Source: Tetracentron sinense
Lineage: Eukaryota > Streptophyta > Magnoliopsida > Trochodendrales > Trochodendraceae
Reading direction: 5' to 3'
Length of the DNA: 64,000 bases
NCBI GenBank assembly: GCA_015143295.1
Contig: CM026554.1
Location: forward strand, 52,946,627 to 53,010,626
Position numbers and translations under genes: made by a program. The notes under the pieces were generated by a model. It was given only the letters and a program-made list of their open reading frames with translations, was not told where the DNA came from and did no database searches. This document shows, piece by piece, positions 1 to 12,100 of the stretch; the stretch's first letter is position 1, and every line of letters begins with the position of its first letter.

Positions 1-223
1 AAATGGTTTATTTTTGTCTGCGTGTTCTCATAGTTTGGACCAACTTAATGGATCCGGGAATGTTTGACTTGTAAACATTTTGCCATTGCTAGTGTATTCT
101 TACTGTTTTGCTGGCTAGGAGCCTAGGACTCTGTTTTCATAGCGGATCAGTCCTGTAAACTTTTCTATGGATTTTGATGCTTTTATATAATTCTATTATG
201 TATAAATTGTTTTGATGTCAAGG
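1..223. other. Left-edge noncoding stretch
   Basis: No coding region is recognised here. It could be the 3' flank of a gene outside the window, but nothing visible proves that. A target-site copy for the adjoining hAT-like element lies at 216-223. Confidence 0.4.
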
Positions 224-1409
224 CAGGGCCAGCCCGTCCATTAAGCCATCAAAGCCCGCACTTTAGGCCCCAAAAAAATGAAGGCCCAAAGCGTGGGTTT
301 TGATGACTTTATGAAACTGATTTAGTGAAAAGAAACCCTAAAAGAGACCCAATTTTAAAAAGATCCCATTTTATAGTGAGTCCAATTAAAAAAAAAACTC
401 ATTTAGTATTAGAGAATATGTTATTGTAATAAATTGAATGAGATACACTGTATCATTATCGTTGTATCTCTTCACAATTAGGTAGTATTAATTAAGTTTG
501 AATTTAGGATTTGATTTGATATGATTAAATTAGGATTATCTTTGAGAGATCTTTCTATATTAGGCGTCTTGGAATATTATTTAAACCCTCTTAGGGTTCT
601 TGTAAATCATCCAAGAATTCTCAATAAATCAATTTCTCTTTATGGTATTAAAGCGGACGATCTGCCTATATTGATTTTTTTTTCCCTTTCATTACGTGTT
701 TCCGACGGGCCACCGCTCGTCGGAACTGAAGTTTCTTCATTCTCTTTCTTATTTTTCTGTCATCAAAGCCACCATAAATGCTAGCATGGTTGGTCTAGTT
801 TTTTTTTTATTCCTCTTTGATGGCTGTCGTAATAAGTGTATCTCCTTTTATTTTATTGAAAACCTCTCTAACGAGAGTTTTTCTTCACATTACAAATCAT
901 TCTTCCGGTGCTTTGAGGACAAGATCATGATTTATGACAACTCGATCTAGTGGGCTACCGGCTCCGACAGACTTACAGAAATGAGCGAGATATGACAGAG
1001 ATAGATTTTACAGACTGGCGGTGACTATAAAGCACAGTTAGATGTTTTAGCTCTTCATGCATAAAGGGAGTATTCAAGTTACGACAAACCCATGAAGATT
1101 TTCAATCCACATGTGTTTGAGGAGAAATATTAGAGAATATGTTATTGTAATAAAGTAAATGAGATACACCGTATCATTATCAATGTATCTCTTCACAGTT
1201 CGATAGTATCAATTAAGTTTGAATTTAGGATTTGATTTGATATGATTAGATTAGGATTATCTTTGAGAGATCTTTCTATATTAGACGTCTTGGAATATTA
1301 TTTAAACCCTCTTAAGGTTTTTGTAAATCATCCAAGAATTCTCAATAAATCAATTTCTCTTTATTTAGAATTCTCGCTTTAGGCCTCTAAATGGCTTGGG
1401 CCAGCCCTA
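224..1409. mobile_element. hAT-like non-autonomous DNA transposon with a nested TRIM
   Basis: The termini are CAGGGCCAGCCCG on the left and TGGGCCAGCCCTA on the right, which are imperfect inverted repeats. An identical 8-bp TSD, TGTCAAGG, lies at 216-223 and 1410-1417. An 8-bp TSD with a CA/TAGGG-type terminus is typical of hAT elements. No transposase reading frame is visible. Most of the interior is a TRIM retrotransposon at 407-1363, leaving only about 230 bp of hAT sequence outside it. Confidence 0.75.
407..1363 (+). mobile_element. TRIM (miniature LTR retrotransposon)
   Basis: Two direct repeats of 236 bp (407-642 and 1128-1363) are about 94% identical by eye. Right after the left repeat is TGGTATTAAAGC (643-654), close to the plant initiator-Met tRNA primer-binding site TGGTATCAGAGC. 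A short purine run, GAGGAGAAA, precedes the right repeat. A 5-bp TSD, TTTAG, flanks the element (402-406 and 1364-1368). The 485-bp interior has no gag or pol. The LTR ends read TA...TA instead of the usual TG...CA. Confidence 0.85.
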
Positions 1410-1850
1410 TGTCAAGGGAACACTTTTATGCACTAATAGCAATCGCAGGTATCATATTGGGGTTGGTGCTTTCTTTCACTGTTGCAATATTTTTTTCATG
1501 TTTGTTGTAATCGGTATTATCCATTTGAGTTCTTCGTCATGTACACTGTACAAGTTCAAATAATGCATAGAATTTTTCATTGAACTGTCATATGGCAGGT
1601 TAAGAAATGCAAATAGAGCTGGAAGGAAGCTATGTTTCGATGGGATGAGATGCCATAACCAGCTCAGCTAGCCCATTCATGACAGTGACTGAAATTTTAA
1701 GGTAAGACGACTTGTTCATTTGTTTGTTACAGAACTTGACTGGAGCTTATTGGAAGAGCTCAAACCAGGGAATGCAAGCCTAACCATTTTGTCAGGTCTG
1801 ATCTCCCCAGTGTACTTTTCGTATAAAAACAAATGCAGTGATAGGCGTAC
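1410..1850. other. Noncoding stretch
   Basis: No reading frame, RNA gene or terminal repeat is recognised between the hAT-like element and the hairpin element. The first 8 bases are the right TSD of the hAT-like element. Confidence 0.4.
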
Positions 1851-1993
1851 ATGGGATATCCATTTGCAAACCTAAGGCTGGACCTCATTAGTTCACATCC
1901 CTCCTCTTAAATACCGACCACAGATGATGTGTATTTAAGAGAAGGGAATGGAACCAATGACGTCCAACCTTAAGTTTGCAAATGGATATCCCA
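1851..1993. repeat. Foldback hairpin, MITE-like
   Basis: Two arms of about 63 bases (1851-1914 and 1931-1993) are near-complete inverted repeats around a short loop. The outer ends are ATGGGATATCCATTTGCAAA and its complement. The TSD is unclear, so the superfamily is not assigned. The transcript would form a long imperfect stem. Confidence 0.6.
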
Positions 1994-2723
1994 TTTATGT
2001 TAACTATTTTCCAAAAAACAATGTGACATGTATGAAATTTAACATTGCAAAACTCAAGATCATAATTTGTAGAATGATGGTCTTCCCTTCTTAATGATCC
2101 TAATGGTTATTTTATCTAGAGAAATGTTAGCCCCAGTCTTCGATTTCCAAAGTATGGCAACCACATCTCTTATTATCTTGAGAATCGTGCCAATCATAGC
2201 TTCTTTGAATTTTTTATATTTTTTTTTAACTTATTGAAATAGTAGCAAAGTCACGTGTGTCACTGCCACCATGAGACTTTGGAATTTTTTTAAAATTTTG
2301 AGACTTTGCATTACATTTAGTGTGTGCAACTCGGGCACACCAGTTGATTAGAGCTTCACGTTCATAAATTATGGGTATATTAATAAAAACACTAAATATG
2401 AATTTGTCCTTTACAAGTTGTATCAGTGGGGGCACACAAGAATAAAGTTCTATGTGCCGATTTGCGCACACAAAATGATTCACCATTTACACCTTTAAAA
2501 AAAAAAGAGGGAGCTTCGCTCAAACGCACTCATTTAAAATCGTCACAAAATATTATCACTTTTTAACGCGTATTGTGCTATATAGTAGACGATTAGGTTG
2601 AGAAAGCATCTCTGTTCTTTCCTTTAGCCCCTCGGTTTGGAACCTATACTCTTGGAGTCACAACTGGGGCTAAGAAATTGGAAATCCGACAATCTGATAC
2701 GTTTGGCTAAACAAATCGGCTTA

Positions 2724-3001
2724 GGATTGTCTCTGGCGATGCCTGAAAAATGGTCTTTGAGCTTCCACACATTATGTGGCATGTGGCGATATAAAGGGAG
2801 AAGTCATTTCATTTTCTCACCATGATTTTGACTTCTCCCCACTTAATATCTCTCCCTTTTTCTCACCATTTTATCACCACAGGTCGCATAATGTATAGAG
2901 AAGTCAAAATAATGGGAGATAATGAAATGATTTCTCTACTAAATGTCACATAATGTGTGGAAGCCCGAGACCAACTTTTCTAGCATTGCCAGAGACAATC
3001 C
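2724..3001. mobile_element. MITE with long terminal inverted repeats, family A copy 1
   Basis: The element begins GGATTGTCTCTGG and ends CCAGAGACAATCC. The arms remain complementary for about 60 bases and include TTCCACACATTATGTG and its complement. The flanks TTA and TTT suggest a 3-bp TSD, but this is weak. A diverged relative sits at about 50026-50203, sharing the T-rich core around GACTTCTCCCCACTT. Confidence 0.7.
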
Positions 3002-3215
3002 TTTGCCAAAAAAATCCAGAGTCATATAGTTTTCAATTGTACCAACTCTTTAGTGGAGGACGTGTTCAAACAATCTCAATCAATTCTCTTTTATTTAATA
3101 TATATTTAAAAATGTTTTTAGATAAAAATTTTGAGGCACTCATTTCTGATTTTTTTTTTATTCTTTTACTAATTCATCTCATCAACTATAACCTATTGGC
3201 TTTTAAGGAGAGATG

Positions 3216-3388
3216 TTTTTTTTTGGTAAACATGGGTATCCTACGTCAGACTCAGATTAATCTCACGTGATATATAGATAAACCCTCAACCCATACATCC
3301 GATATTAAGGAGAGCCCAGAATCGGTCATGGGACCTCCGGGTTATGGTTCTTCATTTAGCCACTAGGCTACACACCCCAGGGTTTTTC
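3216..3388 (-). mobile_element. tRNA-derived SINE, copy 1
   Basis: On the minus strand it starts with a tRNA-like head. The box A-like TAGCCTAGTGG is clear, and a weak box B-like segment follows. The poly-A tail reads as the T run near 3216 on the plus strand. A perfect 11-bp TSD, AAGGAGAGATG, flanks it (3205-3215 and 3389-3399). This is the structure of a Pol III retroposon inserted by LINE machinery. Confidence 0.75.
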
Positions 3389-3955
3389 AAGGAGAGATGC
3401 TAAGGATGTAATCTTAGCAAACCCACAAGTCCCAATAGGGAAACTCGGCTATGTGCCATAAAGTCCACTTAAATTATCAAAATCAATGGAAAAATCCACC
3501 AAAATTTGGCAGCCATTTTACATTCTATACATGAAAAGATTCAAAGAGTCAAATTGCTTTAGTTTCTCTACCTCCCCTTTGCAACTTGTAATACCTTTTT
3601 TGAGTTTCTCCTTGGCAGTCTACAAGAAACCTATGAACAGTTAAAAAACAGCCTGTATAATTGGCTACGAATGTGTACGAAATTACGATCAAGGTGTACA
3701 ATACAGTGTGAGGTAGAGAAGACTAAAATCCATGTCTTCTCGAAAGTACCCAGCATTTCCTCTGGTTTAAGGATCCTAGGATTAAAGCCAAACCATGTAC
3801 CTAACTGAGCATTACACAGTCAAAAGCTATAGAAGTTCCAAGTCAAAAGTCTGAGTCAGCCATCTGATTTCTACTTCATACGCGTGGCATAAATTCTCAC
3901 CCAGCCTCCATTACAGACTTGATACTTCCACTAAGCTTTTGTTTCCTCCATCAAG

Positions 3956-4495
3956 ATGAGTAGTTTTCTGGCAAAGCTGGTCATTGCAACGATGGCTGTA
4001 TTCCTTCTTCTAGGCGGTTTTCCGGCGAGTTTCACCTCTGTTTCTTCTGGTATTCTTCTATTCTGATTCTCCTATATTATCCACTGATGGTGCTTTCGTA
4101 AATGGTAACCCAAGTGAAGTCAACTGATCTTCACCATCCAAAATCTGGCACATCTACTATGTCAAAATCAAATCACGTCTCAATAACTATCATACATCAG
4201 AGATCTATCTCAGTTTTATTCAGAGATGTTTATCACTGGTTGTGATCTTTCTTCTTCTTTTTGCTTGAAAGGTGATGATACGCGCTTATAGTGGTTTTCT
4301 GGTTTTCAAGGCAGCTCAAGGAAGGTAACTCCGGGCAACAGAGGTAGTTTTGGAAGCAAAAGGCAAGTGATATATGGGAGGGAAATAGTACTGTTTAGGA
4401 GCCTAAGATCAGGCAGGTCTGGGCCGCCACCACCACCGCAGAGAAATGGGCAAACGTCATCTCGCTCTCAAGCACCTCCTCCACAGTTCATGTAA
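3956..4495 (+). CDS. Putative small secreted peptide precursor
   Basis: I infer two exons: 3956-4049 and 4311-4495, with a GT-AG intron of 261 bp in phase 1. The joined product is about 92 residues. It begins with a strong signal peptide: residues 1-32 include a hydrophobic core LVIATMAVFLLLGG followed by small residues. The rest is basic and rich in Gly, Ser and Arg (motif GSFGSKRQ near residue 45). It ends in a Pro-rich tail with GRSGPPPPPQRNG and APPPQFM. There are no cysteines. Length, signal peptide, absence of a domain and a short Pro/Gly/Arg tail fit a secreted peptide-hormone precursor processed near the C terminus. It does not match CLE, CEP, IDA, PIP, RGF or PSK motifs as I know them, so no family is assigned. 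The unspliced reading frame stops soon after the donor, which supports the intron. Confidence 0.55.
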
Positions 4496-5553
4496 TAATT
4501 ACTATATTGGCTCTTGTTACTTCATCTATCTTCCATGTATATAAACCCTCTTCTTGATCAACTCAAAAGTTGGCCATGGTTTTCAGGCTCTGCTGTTTAT
4601 AGAAACTCTCTGCACCCCACCTTAATCTATATATGTTCACCAAATCTGGACTGTTCATGGTTATAGAAAAGTAGTAAATTCTCGAATAATCATGCCATTA
4701 TAAACTCACTGAATGCTTTGGATAATAGAAATAGAAAATTTTCAAAATAGAATGGCCAGTGCCAGTCAAGACTCAAGAAGGATGAGCAGCCCAGTAACAT
4801 GTAGATTTGATTTGTATAAGATTCAGGAACAGCTCTCTAAGGGAAACTAACCCCCCCCCCCCCCCAACTTGTATGGGAACAATTGCATTTGGTCACTAAA
4901 ATACCACTAGCACTAACACAAACTTAACATCTGTTTGGGTTAACATCCTACGAGGCAGATCAGTCCCACTTTCAGAATACATATTGAGTCAGTCTATAGA
5001 TACTCCCTAATCCTAACCGTTTATAACCAACCATTAAGGGTCAGGATTTAAGTTGACTTATTTTATCTTTTCTAATGTCACATCAACTCTAATCCTAACC
5101 GTTTATAACTGAGATAGACGGATAAGATTTGGGAGTATATTTTGGGAGTAGACTAATTCATATTGCAGTAACAGAAAAGGCTTACATTTTCATCCCTCCA
5201 CTCTTTGCCAACAATAGTCAATTGGTTTATATGAAAATCCTTGTGTTCTGCGCTCCAGAATCTTAAAATGTAGTCATACCCACACGCATGTAACAAGAGA
5301 CAGGGTCCTACTTCTAAATGGAGCCATTTAAGGGAACAGCATTGGCAAGGAGGTTTATGTAATGTTATCCGAATAATAGTGTTACATTCTTGAGCAAAAT
5401 TTTCAGCCAACCAAAACCCCAATTGGCAAAGTCGAACATAAATGACAACATTAAAATGAAAAAGATACTAATACAAACAAAAGAAGCTAAAAAAATTACG
5501 CCTCAAGACAATAAAGAAAAATTCGGTTAAAAGTAACATTCCCATCATGTAGA
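4496..5553. other. Intergenic spacer with poly-C tract
   Basis: A run of 16 C residues lies at about 4851-4866. A Stowaway-like MITE occupies 5001-5150. No gene is recognised. The right end should hold the 3' untranslated region of the pescadillo gene. Confidence 0.45.
5001..5150. mobile_element. Stowaway-like MITE, copy 1
   Basis: The ends read TA-CTCCCTAATCC and TTTGGGAG-TA. This gives CTCCC termini flanked by TA, as in Tc1/Mariner-derived Stowaway elements. An inverted-orientation relative lies at 6138-6300 and shares the CCTAATCCTAACCG end. Confidence 0.6.
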
Positions 5554-8500
5554 TTAGTTGGCTGCTTCAGTTTTTCTCTTCCTTTCTTTGAGAATATTAA
5601 CATTCGCACGCTTTCTTTCTTTGCCAATCTGAAATAGAGAAAAGTACATTAATGAATCGCACGACATACTTCAGAACCCTTGATTGCATTCAGTAGGAAA
5701 AATGTATGGCATTAGATAATTTCGAGAGCAATTGAATACACAGCACAAGCATGAAAAGAAAGTTACCTGCATTGCTTCGTAAAGCCTCCTCTTTTTACGT
5801 GACATCACAACCTTGGACATGCTGGCAGCATCCTCAGTTACTTGTGCGAAATCTGGGAGAGAGACTTCCCTAGCCTCTGTGACCTCAACAGAGCTCTGCA
5901 TAATCTTATTTGCCACAGATGCAGAATATTGAACCCCCTCTTGTTCCATTTTCAATTCATCGTGGAACCGCTTCTCATGGACCAGCATCTGCATATGCCA
6001 TCTTAAAATTAAGAGCCTAAACTAAAAGGTAAAAAAGACTATGAACTTTTCGGACTAAAGCAGAAATAGTATTAAAGTATAAACAACTCAGCAGTCTGCA
6101 CTGGAAAGCTGATAATTCAAAGTGCAAGTCTACGGGGTACTCCCAAAGTGTACTCCCAAATATACTCCCAAATCGTAACCCTTTAATTAAATTATTAAAG
6201 GGTCAAAATTAGAGCTGATGTGGCATTAGAAAAGCAAAATAAGCCCAGCCAAATCCTGACCCTTAGTGGTTAGCCATATTGACGGTTAGGATTAGGGAGA
6301 TAGTTATAGTTAGCTAAACTACAAACTTATTCAAGTTTTGTTCTGATGAGAACAATCAAAGAGACAAATACGAAGTTCAATCCGACTAAAAAAGGCTCAA
6401 ACAAATAGAATTTGCCAAAAATATACGCATTCTCTCTAAAATAACCAAGGTTTGTTTCACCTTTTTTATGACCAAAAGGTCCAAAACATGTGGAAATCGG
6501 AAAAAAACTTAAATCATATAAACATAATCAATAGTTAGGTAAATAATTTTATATATATATATATATATAATGCATTTCTTTTGGTTCACATCTAGCTATT
6601 GGCCCAAAAAAGAAAGCATGATTTTTCTTCGGAAAGAAAACCTCGACAAACAGAATTTAAATGCAAAAGCAACATATTTTCTCTAAAAATAATCAATATT
6701 TCTTTCCTTTCTTGCGGTCAAAATATGTGAAAAGAAAACACTTGAAAAAAGCACTGTTACACCGTAAAGACATAATTCAGTTTTACTTCTAATCTTTTCC
6801 CTTTTAGGTGTCCGCACTTAAATATAGTTTCGGGTCCAAAAAGGAGAAAAGCCTTCTGTTTGTGTTGGACACTACGTCACTACTCTCCAGAACCAAATTA
6901 TGGATAAAAAAAGAGTATATACCTTCAGCTTCTTCTCTGCAGCTTCATTAGCTTCTGTTCGACTGATAATACCTTCAACCAGTAAATTCTGAGGATCATC
7001 CAAATCTTGCTTATCCACACCTGGCATTGGCAAGAGTTCTTTTCTTGCTGCAGCTTGCAGACGTTTGATTGTCTCTGCATACTCAGGAACATAGCCTTCT
7101 GCCTCATTGTCAACAAAAGGTGACAAGTGTGGTGGAGGAACCCTGTCAAATCACAAATCAAGTTAAGAATAAGCATGTTATGGTGGGATGTTGCAAAATG
7201 TGAGCCTCCTTTTAGTTTAAGAAAGCAAATTTCACAACAGATCAATGTTTTTACTTTTTGCATGATTCACATTGTTGGGAGTCTTGGGACCCTAGAAGGC
7301 CCACATGTAATTTGATTTTTTTAGAAAAAAAATTTATTGTTTTGTTTGCTCTCACACAGCAAGTGGGAAATGATACCATGTATTCCTTTGTGGTATAGGT
7401 GACCGTCACGTAAAGCCCAATGTTTTAAAAATGCGAAGGAGTGAGGTGAGGCGTTAGGACCTCAAGATGCGTGAGGCGTAAGCCTCTAGGCGTGAGGCAT
7501 GAAGCCTCTCATTTTAACAAATAAATAAAGGAAAATAATCACCTCCTCGGTCGGTGATGCGAGGAGAGGCGTCTCGGCTCCCATTTTCTTGCCACGTGTC
7601 CCCTTTCTAACCCCACTTAACTGTGGTTAAGATTCATCCACCCTTAGGGTTCACCCATCTACCCATGGTTTTTAGAAAAATAAAATAAAAATTAATTAAT
7701 TAAAGGGTTAAAAAAAATTAACTCATGTTAATGGGAGTTGAAGGGTCGGCAATGTGAGAGCGAGGAGCAATAGTTCGCACTCATACATTAAAAAAATTAC
7801 AAAAATCCAAAAAAGTTAATGAAAGATTCACATACATACATGATACATATATGTATTCGTGTACATTGTTTGTGTGTATGGAAAATGGAAAACAGACCAC
7901 AGGGTCCTCTTCCAAACTGACCACCCAATTGCAAATTGACACGTGGCACTGGAACTATTATTTTATTTTAAATTTATTCTCTTTCCCAATGTGTTGAAAT
8001 TTGATTGGTGTCGTCAGCTTGGAAGCATAGTTACCAAGTCAGGGTTCAGGAATAATTCGTCTAGGAAAAAGTTCGGAAAAAATCGCCAAAATACAACAAA
8101 TTCGGAAATAAATCGGGAAAATGTAGTGTAAGAAATGAAAAAATATATAATAAGATTACTAATTATAAAAGGTATATATTTCATAAATTAGATATTTATT
8201 CGGGACTTTTTTCAAAAAATCATGAATAGTTTAATTCGTGACTTTTTGAAAAAGTCGCTATTTTCCAAAACCCGCGAATTAATCGTTCAACGACAAAGCC
8301 GGGTATTATTCGGGATTTTTTGAAAAAATCGGAGACCTTGGTAACTATGCTTGGAAGAGGACCTTGGGGTCCTCTAGTCAGAACTCTAAAAATATATATA
8401 AGAGCAAGCAAATGTGAAAATTTTAGATTTTCTTTTTTGTTCATATACAAATTGAAGATAATGTTCAATCATCAATTCATGTGATAGATTTAGAATTTTA

Positions 8501-9138
8501 GAAAAAAATTGCAAAAGAATCATTAACTACATTGTAGGCTAGTGAATCCAAATCTTCTTCTTTTTTTTTATCAGTAGTGGCTCTAAATCTTTGCAACTTC
8601 TACTTGGGAAATTAGTGAGAATTAGACTCAATGGGTTTTAAAAGCCTAATAAATTAAGTGTTAACTAAAAAAAATATCATCATCATCATTCTCAATGTTT
8701 TATCCCAAATAAATAAAGTTCTATTTTGCTATTAGTTGAAACAAATAACAATTTTTTTTTTAATCAACATTTAAGTCTCAATTTAAAGCCTAGTGCTCAA
8801 ACATCTAGAAAATGATAAAAACAAAGCAAAAGAATATGTTTCTTGGTAGATACCTTCCAACCAAGTGATCATCTGCCGGTAAAATGATCCGCGCATTTAC
8901 ACAATCATAAATCCATTGTGGCTGAACATATTCTCTGGAAAGAAAGATATGGCCTTGGGTTGGCCTATCGACAATCTGCACATATAGTACTAACCAATCA
9001 AAAGAGATACTCTTCTCGATAGGCAAAATAGCATTTTTGTTCACAGAAAATAGCAAAGACAAACCAATTGAAAAGAACTAAAATTGAAAGTATTTTTATT
9101 GAGTGCAACAGACACATACAAATATGAAAAGAAAATCG

Positions 9139-9169
<31 letters not shown>

Positions 9170-12100
9170 TTCTTTTAGTTACACGAACCCTCTTCCAAAT
9201 CACCGTGAACTCCCTCCCATCTCCACAAAAAAGGAAAACAAACATATCTCAAGATACAAGTTCAGGCAAGAATTACATTGGCACAAACATCATCAGAGCA
9301 TATCAACATGGAAATATTCTTCCTGAAACATTATCTTCGATTGAAGTGAAAAATTAATAGCCAGCTTAACTAGAGTTATAAATCATGCATAGTTTATTGA
9401 GTATTCTTTCTTAAATTCCTAAATTGGTATATTTAAATATTTCTCTTGCTCTCTTCATATCCCTGGGAGATGGAGTGTATTCTATAATTTTGGAGATCAG
9501 CTCTAACATTTTAATGACTTCCTCAACTTACATCAGTGATGGCTAAATGGATCAAGGTGAACCCAGGTTCCAATCAACAAACAGGCACGTTGCTCATGCT
9601 ATCCACAGACCTGTGTTACTAAGATGAAACTAATAAGGACGCTAGGAAGTAGGAACAATCTGAATATAACATGCCCTCCAATTCTAACATGCCTCCTATG
9701 ATACAGACCTGACAGTATCAAGCATAGCTACTATAGGGTCTTGTACATACATAAAATCTAAAGAAGCCAGCAGATGCTTCTAGTCCAAAATAGAAGCAAA
9801 CTATCCTGCTATGTTCCGAAAGTGCAGACTCGACTGGAACTACAGTTTCTTGTTCAAAATTAAAGTAATAAAGTGACACTTGTGCTTCTTCAAAATGGGT
9901 AATGGGACATAGCGACTGCTTTTGTAGAAAATATGAAGGCCAACATGGGCAGTGGTGATGAAAGCAAGAGCATGGCAAAATGAGAAGCGAGGCGCAGGAG
10001 TTGGATGAGCCTCGTCAACAACTAGTGGAAATTGAAGTCATATGAATGGAGGAAACTATGGTGTCTTGCAGTCTAGGTACCAAAAAGTAGGGTCCCCTTA
10101 ATTGGGGGGAGGGAGTCACCAAAATCCTTTTTCTATCAGTAATTTACAACAGTCAAATCATTTTATTCTTATTGGAAACCTAGTCTCACAAGCAATATGA
10201 AAATTCTTGACAAGTCTGGTATCCAACTCAACGATACGAACCATTTGTGGATTATGAAGGTGATAATGGAGAAGACCAAAAAGAAACGAATGCCGTGAAG
10301 GGGAAGACAGAAGCTACTGGGATTGGGCCCTTTTTTTTTTTTTTTTGTATCTTGGCATGAGTTCTACTTCTTGAGAGACTCATCAAACATGATTCATTAG
10401 GTCAAGAGGAAATCATTGTGGGCAAGGATCAAGGACTACTGAGAAGATGTTCATCTAACTGGGATTAATATCTGCTATCGCTGCTTCCAATGTACCAAGT
10501 AAGCCGTCACATCCAAAGACAAATTATTTAAGTGGAGGCTCTCTAACTAGCAATTTGGAGGGAGAGGCTTATCGCAGATCCACCAGAATGATGAAGCATT
10601 CAACAGTGCACTTGTCAGCTTTCTGTTGTATTTCTTGCGAAAATATCATGTTGTATGTCTTCGTAATGACAAAAGAAATATAAGAAATAATCTCAGCAAT
10701 CAGCTTGCAATAAGAAAGTAATAGGATGGAGCTGTAAAATCATTGACTGTGCATTCACAAAGCATATAGCATCCACAACAATTTTGCAGTTAATTAGGCA
10801 TTTGAAAGATTAATAGGGTAGTTCTCTGTTTCTTGGATATTTTTATTATTTATCAGGTGCTGTGCGTGTGTGCAATAGCAAAGGAAATGACCTGATGAGT
10901 AATGCCATCATCAGCTTCTTTAAAGGGAGCCCCATCTCCTTCCCAAGAAACCGCACCTCCAAAAGCTGGAATGACAAAAAGCAATGACTCTCTCGGGACC
11001 TAAACATGAATAAGACAATTTATCAATAAAAAGGGATAAAGAAAAGAATTCCAATAAAAATTGTGAGATAAATAAAAAAACAGATATATTATATATACAA
11101 GGCCACTCAAAGAAATGTCCAAATTATGTGCATCATCCATAGATAAAATGAAAGACTGAGGCATTAAAAAAATTAACCTTTGTGTGGTCCATCAATGTAT
11201 GTATGTGTTCACAATGACAGATATCTCAAACAAGACAAAACCCAGATAACTTTACCATTGTGTTGAGTAACTATTTAAACAAGATCTCAGACTGGTCTCT
11301 TAGCTTTTTACATTGAGAACAGAAAATGACTCCCTTAATATAATCCATATGACAACTTTGTGCACACACCCCATGTAGATTTTCTGATGCATTGGACAAC
11401 ATTCATGAAATGCAGTACAGTGAAGTTTTTGTTTTTTACTTTCTTTTCATGGGGAGAGAACAGGAGAAGAAAAAAAAAGCATAATCATCATCAATGCCTT
11501 ATCCCAATTCCCAAATACTTGGGCTCAGCAACACAAACCTTGTTCCTCCATTCAATTCCATTGAAAGCCATTACTTCAGTTATATTAAAAGCAACAATTT
11601 TGGTTATATCATGTACTTGTTTTCAGCTTTTATATCATGTATTTCCTTTCCTTGAATAAATTGTACATGGTTATCAATAACAAATACATGCATATATATA
11701 TATATATAGAAAGAATTAATATATCAAACTGCTAGTCTAATTCCTACAATGCATCTAGTGGGCTGACATTCTCTTACTTTTTAGAATCGAGTATCAGTGG
11801 AGGAGAAAAAGAGTCCAACATTCATTGATAGGGTAAATATTAAATAAAATGAAAAACACACCAAACATATTTCTTCCTTGTCAGGCCATCAAACTTATTT
11901 GAAAACAATTCTTTACCCATTTTGGCAACAAATAGATGTTTCAAGAAAACAAAATTGATCTTTTTCTGCATGCTTTTTAGGGCTGCTGTAGGGAAGCGGT
12001 AAGATCATGTGGCGTTAGCTCCATATCCATGCTCTCTTGGAGAGTTTGAACTTTGAAGAGGGCCCAGGCTAATCAGTGACCATAATAGTACAGCGCTGTG

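Noticed and set aside
3330-3388. tRNA-like sequence on the minus strand
   Set aside because: It is the head of the SINE at 3216-3388 with 11-bp TSD.
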